DNA from: Lineus longissimus
Lineage: Eukaryota; Nemertea; Pilidiophora; Heteronemertea; Lineidae
Direction of reading: 5' to 3'
DNA: 64,000 nt
Assembly (NCBI RefSeq): GCF_910592395.1
Contig: NC_088320.1
Location: 16,244,501-16,308,500 of the forward strand
Below are positions 56,401-62,693 of this stretch, piece by piece (the first letter of the stretch is position 1; the number at the start of each line of letters is the position of its first letter). A program made the position numbers and the translations under genes. Under the pieces are notes generated by a model. The model worked only from the letters and a program-made list of their open reading frames with translations, was not told the origin of the DNA and ran no database searches.

Positions 56401-56598
56401 TGAATGCTTCTGAAGACACTCTACCTTTATTCTCTCAATTATCCGGGAGTCTTCCTGCACAGCATCCGATATAGCAACCAGCACGTTCTCGTAGCCATTG
56501 TTTTTGAGAATGATTTCAGCCGGATGAACATAAAATTCCTCCAGATAGAGAAACAACAAAATCGTACCCACGAAGATATTCATCGTATCAAATCTCAT
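28977..56598 (-). CDS. CLCA-family protein (calcium-activated chloride channel regulator), 14 coding exons
   Basis: Joined minus-strand exons: 56598-56425, 45312-45015, 42177-42072, 41064-40905, 39779-39641, 38883-38768, 37935-37711, 35993-35679, 35161-34925, 34410-34231, 32438-32324, 31270-31106, 30688-30470, 29437-28977. Every junction has GT-AG ends and matching phase, giving 969 residues plus TAG, close to the usual CLCA length of about 900-950. Domain order: signal peptide (1-27), N-CLCA metalloprotease domain (about 28-300) with HEWGH at 163-167 and DE at 174-175, vWA (about 317-500) with MIDAS residues D325, S327, S329, T395 and D428, a beta-rich region, an FN3-like segment (about 745-895) and a membrane helix (about 929-955). 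Known family members are self-cleaving secreted or surface proteins that modulate calcium-activated chloride channels. The family call is secure; the exact paralogue and any channel partner are not visible. I see no frameshift or missing catalytic residue. Confidence 0.92.
29667..30367. mobile_element. non-autonomous DNA transposon with perfect target duplication
   Basis: The ends TACGGTGGCTGGGTTTGGAC and GTCCTTTCCCAGCCACCGTA form an inverted repeat with a few mismatches, flanked by ACTATCC on both sides (29660-29666 and 30367-30373, sharing one terminal A). A 6-8 bp duplication fits hAT-like or similar classes. The interior holds repeated TAAGTCGTCCCC-type motifs in opposite orientation towards each end. 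It lies in CLCA intron 13. Confidence 0.7.
30470..35161 (-). CDS. CLCA exons 9-13: beta-rich C-terminal region
   Basis: Exons 35161-34925, 34410-34231, 32438-32324, 31270-31106 and 30688-30470 keep phase 0, 0, 0, 1, 1 and 1 across their junctions. Recognisable family features are GKDTTITFNYLS, APDGSVIDKSDIANY, IIQIDIPGTAL then KGKWEYTVNSN (the '..IPGTA..G.W.Y' motif), VSRGYSTVIGLNVTAAI, ASDGVYSVEF, and LNWTAVGDD, a fibronectin-III-like strand. Introns here hold a LINE fragment (34648-34776), a SINE-like copy, the large foldback element (32589-33532) and a 367-bp MITE. Exon 11 lies only 151 bp from the foldback element but its splice sites are undisturbed. Confidence 0.88.
31381..31747 (+). 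mobile_element. 367-bp MITE, copy 3
   Basis: Full length, from TAGCATTCCGCGAAG to CTTCGCGGGATGCTA, in CLCA intron 11. Confidence 0.88.
32589..33532. mobile_element. large foldback element with TTCAAGGTTGAA repeats in its arms
   Basis: The left arm (AGCCCCGGGTATGGCAAGCC at 32589) and right arm (ending GGCTTGCCATACCCGGGCT at 33532) are inverted copies of about 350 bp. Each arm contains tandem units of about 22-30 bp built on TTCAACCTTGAATAAAATAT and then TATTCAAGACTCACGTGACC. The spacer of about 190 bp holds GGGTTCGGGAAAGTCCG twice. Flanks ATAATGGA and ATAATATGGA may be a diverged target duplication. No transposase is present. It lies in CLCA intron 10. Confidence 0.85.
33533..33960 (-). mobile_element. 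SINE-like copy, diverged, next to the foldback element
   Basis: Shares with the SINE at 43502 the stretch from GTACCTGGTGTCT through CACCAAGTGAGA and CCAATTGGTGCCTAA to CCCGCCTTATAATTGGAGGA. Its head (ATGGAGGTCGTGGGTTCTCT) resembles a worn B box. The shared text reads in the same direction as at 43502, so the strand given is uncertain. Confidence 0.5.
34648..34776 (-). mobile_element. short 3' fragment of the same LINE family
   Basis: Reverse complement of the last about 130 bp of the element at 22233-22950, including the (AAT)n tail and AGTCTTATATAGCGCAG. It is heavily 5'-truncated, in CLCA intron 9. Confidence 0.85.
35679..38883 (-). CDS. CLCA exons 6-8: von Willebrand factor A domain with complete MIDAS
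   Basis: Exon 6 (38883-38768) ends KVVLLFDVSGSMA, giving the DxSxS metal-binding motif (D325, S327, S329). Exon 7 (37935-37711, 75 codons) includes VGIVIFSNTARTSL and TTNGGTAIGTG, with the MIDAS threonine T395. Exon 8 (35993-35679, 105 codons) includes ASVILMTDGQN with D428, then GVTFHTIGYSKASD. All three boundaries are phase 0 apart from the phase-1 entry into exon 6. In studied CLCAs the vWA MIDAS binds a divalent metal and mediates contact with the TMEM16A channel; here only an intact metal site can be claimed. Confidence 0.92.
36600..37260. repeat. diverged tandem duplication of about 480 bp
   Basis: The stretch from about 36610 (CAAATCGTTGTAG, GTGACATAGTGCATTGATTC) to 36790 (ATGTGCCAAG) recurs at about 37090-37260 (AACGATTTGTTTTGCATGC, GTGACGTAGTGCACTGAATT, ATGTGCCAAG) with many differences. 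No gene is seen in it. It lies in CLCA intron 7. Confidence 0.5.
39641..41064 (-). CDS. CLCA exons 4-5: cysteine-rich end of the N-CLCA domain
   Basis: Exon 4 (41064-40905, 160 bp) starts A|TGT after TTCGGCAG and completes the split Gln codon from exon 3. It carries several cysteines (CPGSIPGQQRDK, GICKIG, KNCRFEPDLNQ) and ends TASYMYLPFIEK at GTAAGT. Exon 5 (39779-39641, 139 bp, acceptor ATTTTAG) continues IDDFCDDG, then KKAPNEQNSKCNGKSAWEVM, matching the family's conserved 'FC...H/N..APN.QN.KC...S.W.V' segment before the vWA domain. The exon 5 donor is A|GTATGT. The pattern follows characterised CLCA proteins, where these cysteines stabilise the matrix-metalloprotease-like fold. Confidence 0.88.
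40095..40465 (+). mobile_element. LINE 3' fragment
   Basis: Reads PRFQSSSFGGRAFSSAAALA, then WNSLGQCLRQEDTLNKFRKA and LKTELFRKHF with stop, followed by GCGCTTTATAAATTTAACTT and a TTATT-rich tail. This parallels the C-terminus of the copy at 22233 but is a different family member. It lies in CLCA intron 4. Confidence 0.75.
41229..41590. mobile_element. MITE with TAA target duplication (PIF/Harbinger-like)
   Basis: Inverted ends of about 42 bp, beginning TGCAAGTATCAATTCGTTTC and continuing CTTGTACCCCCCTCCTCAAG, flanked on both sides by TAA (41226-41228 and 41591-41593). The 362-bp element has no coding capacity and lies in CLCA intron 3. The 3-bp TAA duplication is the reason for the superfamily suggestion. 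Confidence 0.75.
42072..45312 (-). CDS. CLCA exons 2-3: N-CLCA domain with HExxH zinc motif
   Basis: Exon 2 (45312-45015, 298 bp, acceptor TTTTTCAG, donor G|GTAAGT) encodes residues 59-157 and includes ATRYRAYFRSITILVPATW, a hallmark CLCA stretch, then PYTMQYALCGEQAKYIHLT and KFGPPG. Exon 3 (42177-42072, 106 bp, acceptor CTTTCTAG, donor CA|GTAAGT) continues as GKTLVHEWGHFRWGLFDEY. The zinc ligands H163 and H167 with catalytic E164, and the downstream D174/E175 of the HExxHxxxGxxDE signature, are all present, so the protease site looks intact. Known CLCA proteins use this domain to cleave themselves. Intron 2 contains the SINE at 43502 and an unexplained 36-residue reading frame at 44145-44255. 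Confidence 0.92.
42513..42754. mobile_element. MULE-like MITE with 9-bp target duplication
   Basis: The left end GGAAGTGACTACTTGGCAAG and the right end (reverse complement GGCCGGGTCTATTTGGCAAG) form an inverted terminal repeat. Flanks are GATAAATAA (42504-42512) and AATAAATAA (42755-42763), a 9-bp duplication with one mismatch, as made by Mutator-like elements. The interior repeats TTGGCAAGCC and GGCTTGCCAAA motifs in both directions. It lies in CLCA intron 2. Confidence 0.7.
43502..43901 (+). mobile_element. tRNA-derived SINE
   Basis: The head contains an A-box-like TGGCCTAGTGG and, 35 bp on, the B box GGGTTCGATCCC, spaced as in a tRNA gene. It is followed by an unrelated body (CACCAAGTGAGACACATG, CCAATTGGCGCCTAACC) and a (GAA)n tail at 43881-43901. 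The tRNA-like part cannot form a complete tRNA. A second body copy is at 33533-33960. Confidence 0.8.
44145..44255 (-). CDS. unassigned 36-residue reading frame in CLCA intron 2
   Basis: Reads MAVRNDRITSEEIQAYEATF, then ANFVKDIIECIDCKSR and stop. Its composition is protein-like (amphipathic helix, no low complexity) and an acceptor-like CAATCGACAG lies 8 bp upstream. It does not fit the CLCA reading frame, since exon 2 joins exon 3 directly within a conserved motif. It could be a lost exon, a fragment of another gene or chance. I do not recognise it. Confidence 0.25.
   Translation of the reverse strand: MAVRNDRITSEEIQAYEATFANFVKDIIECIDCKSR
45627..46240. repeat. 74-bp minisatellite, about eight copies
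   Basis: Unit AGTACAGATGGTGGAGAAGA, GGAAATATGGTAGGCAAAGG, GACAGCTGGTGAACACGAGT, ACAGATGGAGAGTA. Since 74 is not a multiple of 3, the three minus-strand frames cycle and all stay open, producing long spurious frames of 298-448 codons. Degenerate relatives of the unit extend to about 45350. It lies in CLCA intron 1, starting about 315 bp from exon 2. Confidence 0.9.
46241..48990. other. CLCA intron 1, part without recognised content
   Basis: AT-rich intron sequence. About 90 bp near 48505-48590 (CTGCCCAGTCACCTTCTTTC; CCATCAACAAATTGCACAAA) match 20395-20490 in inverted orientation, so it is a dispersed repeat fragment. No convincing exon. Confidence 0.5.
49000..49765. mobile_element. imperfect foldback element
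   Basis: The left arm 49000-49310 (GAGCTGATCGACTCTTATTT; CTACAAATGATTTGAATGTG; GTACACGTAAATCGTGAACA; ATTACCAACATATAGAAACA) recurs inverted at about 49455-49765 with about 80-85% agreement by eye. The central loop is about 140 bp. No coding capacity. Confidence 0.7.
50918..51290. repeat. AAAAAAGGCACTAGGT array, end of a transposon-like element
   Basis: About 22 units of 15-17 bp (AAAAAAGGCACTAGGT or GGAAAAAAGGCACT). It starts TGTAGGTAATAAAGGCACTG and ends AAATGTATGGGAAATC, as does the array at 54168-54385. Opposite-strand versions at 53978-54157 and 54826-54916 act as the other ends. Confidence 0.85.
51320..53266. mobile_element. inserted block with 300-bp satellite units and a (GAC)n microsatellite
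   Basis: The sibling repeat at 54410-54440 lacks this block, so it is an insertion of about 1.95 kb. It starts TGAAACGGCCAGGGGCCATT and ends CGTATAGACTCCCCTTACGG followed by TCAGCC. Inside are about 5.8 tandem units of about 300 bp, followed by a GACGACGAC tract at about 53170-53225. This build (core tandem repeats plus a short microsatellite, few features at the ends) resembles non-autonomous Helitron-like or 'pearl'-type elements known from bivalves; the resemblance is structural only. Confidence 0.6.
51410..53160. repeat. 300-bp satellite, about 5.8 copies, with TGACCT half-sites
   Basis: The landmark TTGGCC followed by CCCTGGTGGCC falls at 51535, 51831, 52132, 52437, 52730 and 53031 (spacing 293-305 bp). 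Each unit carries TGACCTCTGTGACCTTGAAA followed by AGTAGGTCAAAT, i.e. two direct TGACCT and one AGGTCA. Units differ by about 10-20%. Confidence 0.88.
53267..53647. repeat. body of the GGCACT element, copy 1
   Basis: From AAATAAAAATTTCTATATGC to GCACGGGGGGGCACCCCAAA, almost identical to 54421-54810. The two copies belong to neighbouring elements with GGCACT-array ends. Confidence 0.85.
53648..53955 (-). mobile_element. LINE 3' end with (AATTTG)n tail and 6-bp target duplication
   Basis: Absent from the second copy of the surrounding repeat (54421-54810), which gives an empty site. The insert is flanked by CCAAAT on both sides. Its minus-strand end reads GGAGTAATAAACAATTTGAA then repeats of AATTTG, a LINE-type tail. 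Confidence 0.6.
53978..54157. repeat. AGTGCC array, right end of the first GGCACT element
   Basis: Units of TTTTTTCCAGTGCCT, ending CCTTTATTACCGTCTACCG. Complementary to the array that follows at once (54168-54385), so together they form a strong hairpin. Confidence 0.8.
54168..54916. mobile_element. compact GGCACT element, uninterrupted copy
   Basis: Left array 54168-54385, body 54386-54825, right inverted array 54826-54916. The ends TGTAGGTAATAAAGGCACTG and CAGTGCCTTTATTACCGTCT are inverted repeats. No ORF of note. This copy supplies the empty sites for the two insertions in the first copy (51320-53266 and 53648-53955). Confidence 0.75.
55259..55289. repeat. homopolymer C run of about 31 bases
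   Basis: A C tract of about 31 bases. Shorter C/G runs occur at about 55533-55547, 55599-55607 and 56319-56328. Length may be unreliable because of sequencing error. Confidence 0.85.
55929..56295 (-). mobile_element. 367-bp MITE, copy 4 (inverted)
   Basis: Full length in reverse orientation relative to the other copies, in CLCA intron 1, ending 129 bp from exon 1. Confidence 0.88.
56425..56598 (-). CDS. CLCA exon 1: signal peptide and start of N-CLCA domain
   Basis: This exon gives 58 codons, ending at the donor AAG|GTAGAG in phase 0. The start MRFDTMNIFVGTILLFLYLE gives a short N-region and a hydrophobic core, as expected for a signal peptide; the second Met at residue 6 is an alternative start. 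The segment NNGYENVLVAISDAVQED matches the conserved first strand and loop of N-CLCA domains, which begin just after the signal. Intron 1 is about 11.1 kb and full of repeats, so this exon would be easy to miss without the phase match to exon 2. No 5' UTR or promoter could be fixed; a 367-bp MITE ends about 400 bp downstream of the start (55929-56295) and another begins about 400 bp upstream (57003). Confidence 0.85.
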
Positions 56599-57002
56599 GC
56601 AACGAATTACATCAATAGCTGAATATAGCTATCCTGTGATTATAGATATCTAGTCTGTCACACGCAGACAGACATTGCATCCTTACTGTATCCAGCGCAA
56701 TATTACGCTTAACGCAATGAATGGGGGAAAACCCAGTAAAGGGGGAAGTGGGAAAGTGGGAAAATACAGTAAGCCAACCTGATAGGCTCATACTCATACA
56801 TATCGCACCAATCATTTTAAACTTAGGACCTCTCTCATAATCGGTTGAGATAATGTGCAATTGGTTATCCTTTCTATGTTTCTAAACAATTCATCTCTTG
56901 CATACCCACAATTTCCGACGTCATTGTCAACCCCACCTGAATTTCCTCGAAATGGTCTCGCACAGTGGCCATTGAGTTGGCGATCTCTAGTCATGTACTC
57001 AA

Positions 57003-57369
57003 TAGCATTCCGCGAAGATGACGTCACTGCACCTGCTGCCCTTTATTTCCCCATCGCTGAATTACAGGCAATGTCGGACAAACATGCGGTTTCGTAATGG
57101 ATTCAGGCTTTCTAACTAGGGCAGTCAGATTCAATCTGACACATGTCCGAGTGTTGGAAATACTACATAATTGTTCTGAATATTTCTCTCTCTGACTCTA
57201 TGGTATCATTCATGCTAAAAACAATGCAGGGTCAAAGATAATTGACTTTGAAATAAGCTCAAATACGTAGAAATAAGTGTTGATGTCCGACTGTCACGTG
57301 ACTAAAACGTCATCAATATCTTATGCAAATGACCTTGTGAGCTATAAATAGTAACTTCGCGGGATGCTA
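57003..57369 (+). mobile_element. 367-bp MITE, copy 5
   Basis: Full length, about 400 bp upstream of the CLCA start codon. It contains GTGACGT/TGACGTCA-like and TATAAATA motifs common to the family, so an influence on the CLCA promoter is possible but untested. Confidence 0.88.
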
Positions 57370-58101
57370 GTATCAGAAGCGGTGCGAGACTGTCACTCTG
57401 AACTGTTATCTTTATAGAAACTGCGCAACACTGGAAAGATGGTTAACTAGAGGCCAAGAGGTCTCACACTCTGTTGCAAGAGTTTGACAATCCTAAAGCT
57501 TAAATGTTAATGGCATACCTGGTGCATTAAGCACTACTTTTGGTGACCTTATGACTTAAAGGAAAGTATACAGTTTTTTAAATGTTTGTTTATATCACAC
57601 CGCGGGCAGTGAACTGTAACCTTCATGATCTAGTGATTGGGCTTACCATTAGATAAGATAGTCGTGTGTGGTATCAACGTTTGGCTCATGGTGAATAGGC
57701 TTAAAGGAAACCTGTAGCGAAACGCTTATAAAAATGTGGGGTTTTGAACGGCCCGGTTAAAACCTAAGGCGGGAATAAGCTTCCATTAATAAAAGTCAGC
57801 AGTTTCGAGATCCCCTGTTAGTTGATTATGTCAGCGGGCCATCTAGGTAACATGGCATAACGTTGCATAACATTACCGACTCCAGTCAATGAACAGCATA
57901 AGAGGTAATCACCAATTTAGTTATATTTACTACGTTCAGCTGGTCTTAATAATTACTTGTGTAGCTGCTGATTCTCTCTAAGCTGACCCATTTTCGTGAC
58001 CCACTGACCTACTTATACCTGTAAGGCTAAGGTAATCTTGTTTGGAATCAAACTTTTAAACTTAGGATTAGTAGATTTGAACTGATGAGTGTAAAACCTT
58101 A
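57370..58101. other. upstream of CLCA, no recognised gene
   Basis: Between the MITE at 57003 and the MULE-like element at 58102. I saw no open frame, TATA-plus-initiator pair or CpG cluster that would fix a CLCA promoter. Confidence 0.4.
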
Positions 58102-58660
58102 GGAGGTGACTACTTGGCAAGCCCGGCTTACCAAACAGCGACTTTTTTGTCCTGAATGGAGAGCCGAACTCATTAATATTTATAAATGCCCAAGGGCTCA
58201 TTAATATTCATAAGTTAGTAATGCGCTGGAGAGGCTCAAGTAAGTGAGGCTGGAAAGGGAGAAGGGAAAAAATGGCGGAGCCCTCGCCACCTTTGCCGAT
58301 TTCGTCAGTAGAAAAGTTGCGCGTGGGGGCTTCGTATGGCTCTTTTGAAGATTTGGAGAAAGCTCTTGATGAATATCAAGAGACAAGCTTCACTGTTTTC
58401 ATTTCGCTTCAGAGGAATTTGGTTATTCTAAAGGAAAAACCGCAGTAACAGACCATTTTCAGATCAATACGCCATTATGCATATTCATGAGTAGGCGTGG
58501 TTTATTCATCGGCTTGCCAAACAGGAAAGAAATTTTGCTCTGTTTGGCAAGCCCGGCTGGCCGAACAGGGTGGCTTTTTAGTGCTGATGGGCAAGCGGCT
58601 CTCCAAACAGGACAAAAAAAGATGCCTGTTCGGCGAGTGGCTTGCCAAATAGACCCGGCC
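58102..58660 (+). mobile_element. longer copy of the MULE-like element, with a central ORF
   Basis: Has the same ends as the 42513 element but about 320 bp of extra sequence in the centre (about 58180-58510), which holds the ORF at 58272-58448. The internal TTGGCAAGCC and CCAAACAG motifs are the same. I could not find a clear target duplication. Confidence 0.7.
58272..58448 (+). CDS. 58-residue ORF resembling the N-terminus of MULE/ZSWIM-type proteins
   Basis: ATG in a good context (AAAAATGGCGG) opens MAEPSPPLPISSVEKLRVGA, then SYGSFEDLEKALDEYQ, ETSFTVFISLQRNLVIL and KEKPQ, with a TAA stop. The pattern 'VG..F.SFE.(L/F)E.AL..YQ...F' with a following hydrophobic strand is what I recall from the start of Mutator-like transposases and related SWIM-domain proteins. 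It has no transposase core or zinc finger, so it is either a first exon or a captured fragment. It lies inside a TIR element whose other copy (42513) lacks it. The family link is from memory of motif shape, not from a search. Confidence 0.45.
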   Translation: MAEPSPPLPISSVEKLRVGASYGSFEDLEKALDEYQETSFTVFISLQRNLVILKEKPQ

Positions 58661-59288
58661 TTAACTTTAACTTATGATTATTTTATAACTTGCTTTCATG
58701 ACCGACTCACCCATTCTAATAACGTTTGAGCTAAAATGGTGGGGTTTGGTATCAACCCTTAGCTGGTGAAGAGCAGGTTTTAACTGACCCACTTTCTCAC
58801 ACTGTCGACTTACATGAGGCCAGTAAAAGTGAACCCATGGCCTTTTTCATTGTAAACAATGGATGCAGGCGAAGCATAATTTTAGATGGCCTATTCCAGG
58901 AATTCTGATCTAATGGCCTAATTACTATCATCAACCCAAACACAGATCGTGTATTTTTACTCTGATTAGCCCAAATAAAATTCATTTATCTGTGAAGCCA
59001 AGAACTTCCACTTTTTAGTCGTTTCATAATATTTTACATTCTTGTTGTCGCCTGAAAACATTGTTGACATGAAAGTTTGTCGAATTTCAAAAGTAGTAAA
59101 AAATGTGATATCTGATTATTTCAATGAGGGGCTTCATTCACGGAGCAGTAAGAGGGATACAGACTGTACAAAATAGTTGTGAATATGAGAGGCCTGGTAT
59201 TGGTATGAGCATTACTCAGTTCCAGAACGACCAAGATTTTCCCCACTTTTATACTGGCTTAGAGCACATTGATGTCTTCAATGATGTA

Positions 59289-59466
59289 CAGTAGAACCTC
59301 TCTATTAAGGACACCTTCGGGACTGGCAAGTGTTGTCCTTAATAGAGAGGTGTCTTGATATGAGAGATAAAATTGAATAGAAACTACCAATTTGGGACCA
59401 AAACTAGTGTCCTTAATAGAGAGGTTGTCCTTAATAGAGAGGTGTCCGCTAAGGGAGGTTCCATTG
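59289..59466. mobile_element. pogo/Tigger-like MITE
   Basis: The ends CAGTAGAACCTCTCTATTAA and (reverse complement) CAATGGAACCTCCCTTAGCG, flanked by TA on both sides, match the CAGTNGAACCTC terminal motif of pogo/Tigger elements. The interior repeats GTCCTTAATAGAGAGGT. Length is 178 bp with no ORF. Confidence 0.75.
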
Positions 59467-59995
59467 TACATGTATTTTTCTCCTTCGGGGAAGCTGTTCA
59501 TGATATGTCGTACATAAATGGAAACAAACCCAGCCTCAATGCTAAGGATCAGTTGTTCTTAACACTCATATAGTTACGCCAGCATAAGTGTAATTTTGAG
59601 TTGAGTCGCTTGTTCAAGATCAATTTTGTGAAACTGATGTTTACACTATTTTCGTAACCTGGGTTCGCTGCATTTCCTTACAGTGGCATGAGGTATCACT
59701 TCGGCCATCAAGTGCTTTAGTGAAATTTTATGCACTAACTGGATTTAGATCGAAGTATCCAACCACTGGGGCAATGTTTGATGGAGCATGTCCTGTGAAA
59801 AAGCCCATTGCCCCTGCAGCGGCGGGCAGAAAATGCATGCTGCATACCGTCTGCAGACTATGAAGAAGCTAAATCCGCAGTAGTTCGCGTACGCTCAGGA
59901 AAATCTAATGAATATTAAATGAGGTCTAAAAATAGTTTTAGGAATACCATTATTATGACGCCAGCGATGGAATTTCCTGGTTGGACTTAGGAAAT

Positions 59996-60325
59996 TTATG
60001 ATGAAATGACTACGACTGTGGACTTGGGGGGAGGGGCCGTCCCTTCCCTTACTTTGTTACTTCGAGATTTTTTCCAAATGTACTGGAAGACCCCCAACGG
60101 CAGACGAATTTGGAGTTTGTTCTCGAAGTTGTGTTCCGGCGGAGCATCAGGAGGAGAAGATGAACCACCGGCTGGTGACCTCTTGACTCGAACTTCATGG
60201 TGACGGCCCGGTTCTTTGATAGGGTCAGGCCAGCCGAAAAGCCCAACACTTTCAGTTTTGCTGGTGTTGCCGCAAAACATCGCAGCACAACGCCACCCGA
60301 CAACCCTTTTCTTCTTCTTCTCCAT
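59996..60325 (-). CDS. THAP-like zinc-finger N-terminus, possibly a first exon or decayed
   Basis: A 109-codon frame opens MEKKKKRVVGWRCAAMFCGN, then TSKTESVGLFGWPD and HHEVRVKRSPAGG. C-A-A-M-F-C-G-N-T followed by V-x-LF-x-WP and a VRVKR segment is the shape of the first half of a THAP domain (C-x2-4-C, the FP/WP motif, then basic strand). The second half should hold C-x2-H; instead there is a Pro/Ser-rich stretch and HNFENKLQIRLPLG. The frame may therefore be shifted, or the true exon may end near 60190. THAP proteins bind DNA and often derive from P-element transposases. A CpG-rich region precedes the start. Confidence 0.4.
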   Translation of the reverse strand: MEKKKKRVVGWRCAAMFCGNTSKTESVGLFGWPDPIKEPGRHHEVRVKRSPAGGSSSPPDAPPEHNFENKLQIRLPLGVFQYIWKKSRSNKVREGTAPPPKSTVVVISS

Positions 60326-60414
60326 AATCTTCAGTTCTTATCGTGTATATATTGTGTAAGGACAGGATGGAATGTCAATGGTCAATGGCAGTTGTAAATA
60401 CACGAAGGAGATTT

Positions 60415-60545
60415 TGGTTTCGCGGGAATATAAACCACCGCGACCGCGAAAATGTTCATGTTGTGACGTCATCAACGAAAACGTCGTCGGCGTAGTGCGA
60501 TTTCAACGGCATCGAAGCGAGCCGTCCGGGCGGGATTAAAACCAT
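60415..60545 (-). promoter_or_regulatory. CpG-rich region with a CRE-like site, candidate promoter
   Basis: CpG density is clearly higher than in the surroundings (TTTCGCGGGAATATAAACCA, ACCGCGACCGCGAAAATG, GAAAACGTCGTCGGCGTAG), with a full CRE palindrome TGACGTCA at 60464-60471. It lies 90-220 bp upstream of the THAP-like start on the minus strand. The function is inferred from composition and position. Confidence 0.4.
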
Positions 60546-60559
60546 CAATTTCTAGAAAA

Positions 60560-62690
60560 TGTGCATTTCGATTCGAAAACCTTACCGATTTATGAGAAAG
60601 TGGCGTAGTCATTTGTCAAAAACAGCTAAAACATTATATGGTGAAATTTGACACGAGTTACCCTTTAACGGCACAATTCAACCTCACTACGTAACCCCAC
60701 CCTCACCCCTCAACACTTTAGAAACCAGGACAACCCCACTATTGGACAACATCCTACCCAGCACAAACAACTACCTTGACAACCAGGGCAACGCCAGTGC
60801 TCCATACCATACTCGACCCCACCTCCAAACCAAAGCCAATGAAGACAAATCCCCCCCCCCCCACCTATCAATACATATACCGTGATTGCCTCAAACATCA
60901 AAAGAAGACATAGTCACAACCCCTCAGACCAATCAACTCATATCACCCAGATTGTCCCAATCATCAAAATCAAGACAACATCACAACCCCGAGACATATC
61001 ATTTCATTTCATCAAAATTGCTCCAACCCCACAGTAAGCCAACACCCTAAAACAACCCGCGCCTCGGGGATTATGCTAGTAGATATAATGTTAGTTGTCG
61101 TTCGATGGCATTCGACGTTGTTCAATCGATCGAGATAGCTAATAGGGGGGGCGACTAAAAGTTGCCTTACATTTCTAATGGTCATGACATCATGTCCTGC
61201 CCGTGGCGTTTTTTTGTGTCGATTTCACAGCTTAGGTTTAGAATGACAGGCAAAAAGGCCCTAGAGACAATCAACAATGAAGGGGAGTGGGCCGTTCAAT
61301 GTGCATTGTGCTGCTGGCGATCATGCAATGAGATAATGAACCGGTATCAGACCGGTGTGTCTAGAGTAGGCCCCCTATGTACTTTTCCATGTTATGAAGT
61401 GAATCGGGGAGCGCCCGAATGAGCCACGGTGGCGGATGACGTCAGTTGCTGCTGGTTAAGCTGATACAAATACACCACGTACATTCGTCATCTTTTCCTA
61501 ACCTGGCTCCGAAAAATGGTGAAGTCGGAAAGAAATTACGTAATTTGCAAGGCGCAGCCTTCAAAATCTCGGCAAAACAACACTGCCTTCACTGCCCTCA
61601 GTAACACTGTTGACATGCTATAAACTTTCCGAAGTATAGTGTGCGAATGAAGTAGAACGAATAAACCGATTGAACCCATTCCGAGAGTACGACGCTACGT
61701 CATTGCCAGTGTGTGTGCCTGGACTTAATGAATTACCTGTTGAGCTAGGAATTCCTGGGCTTCGCCTGACTGATCACCTGGCAATGCTTGAACGTGACAA
61801 AGGCAAGTTTGCCAGTTTGCAAATGTGCTCAGCGAAGTAAGATAAGCATCCTGCCTATAACCGAAAACAGTCTCAGCCGTGCGGTATTAAGCCCTGGTTT
61901 GTTCTTTCTTCAGACGCTTGGAGTGTTAATATGTCTATAGAGTTGTTATTTCTCCGAAACTTGACCAGTACGGCTAGAAAATCTTGTCAACTTCATTGTT
62001 CTAACTGTCACCCTCACATGTCTGAAGGATTTATGAATTTATTTTTATTTGCTCTCTGCTGTAGTAGAAATAGATAGCCAGTGTCAACAACGACTTGCAT
62101 TATCGTTTATCGACTCAGATTTCTTATTTCTGCCGACTTATTTGTAGTACGGTATTCCTGGTTTCCGTGGAATCCTTTAAGACCTCTTATTGCAGAGCTC
62201 TTCCTTGTACCCAGGCATGCTGTAACTGCTAGCTAGCAAGGATACATCACATATCACACGGAGTTCTTAACTGGACACATAGGGAGGCAGGACTTTCATC
62301 TTTGGGAGGAAAACATTTTCCATTTTTTCAAAAACATTTTTCCCGAAATTATTACCTATATCATGAGACATTTTCTGTACTCCTCGTTATCAAGTTGGTT
62401 GAAAAATGTCCCTTTGTTACACCACATTACATCAGTTTTGGAAACAAATTATCTTTCGAGGGGTGGGGCATGTCCTCTTGAAGAAAATCTGGGATTTGAC
62501 TTCTCCGACTTGGAAAAGTAGGTCAAATCAGAATTCCGAGCGATATGTGATGTATCATTCCTGACGCGTCTGAGGACCCACATGAACCATAAAAAGATAT
62601 CCAGAAGTATTAAGGTAGCAGGAAGGGTTGGGCGTTTGTGGTTTCTGAGTCTGAGGGGGTTGGTGTCTGTTGACTGTGCTTTAAGAGAGA
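60560..62690. other. stretch without recognised genes
   Basis: Includes a CA-rich, guanine-poor tract at about 60660-61060 with many CACAACCCC and CATCA motifs. The text at 62500-62560 (AAAAGTAGGTCAAATCAGAA; GATATGTGATGTATC) is a worn fragment of the 300-bp satellite unit. Confidence 0.45.
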
Positions 62691-62693
62691 CTA

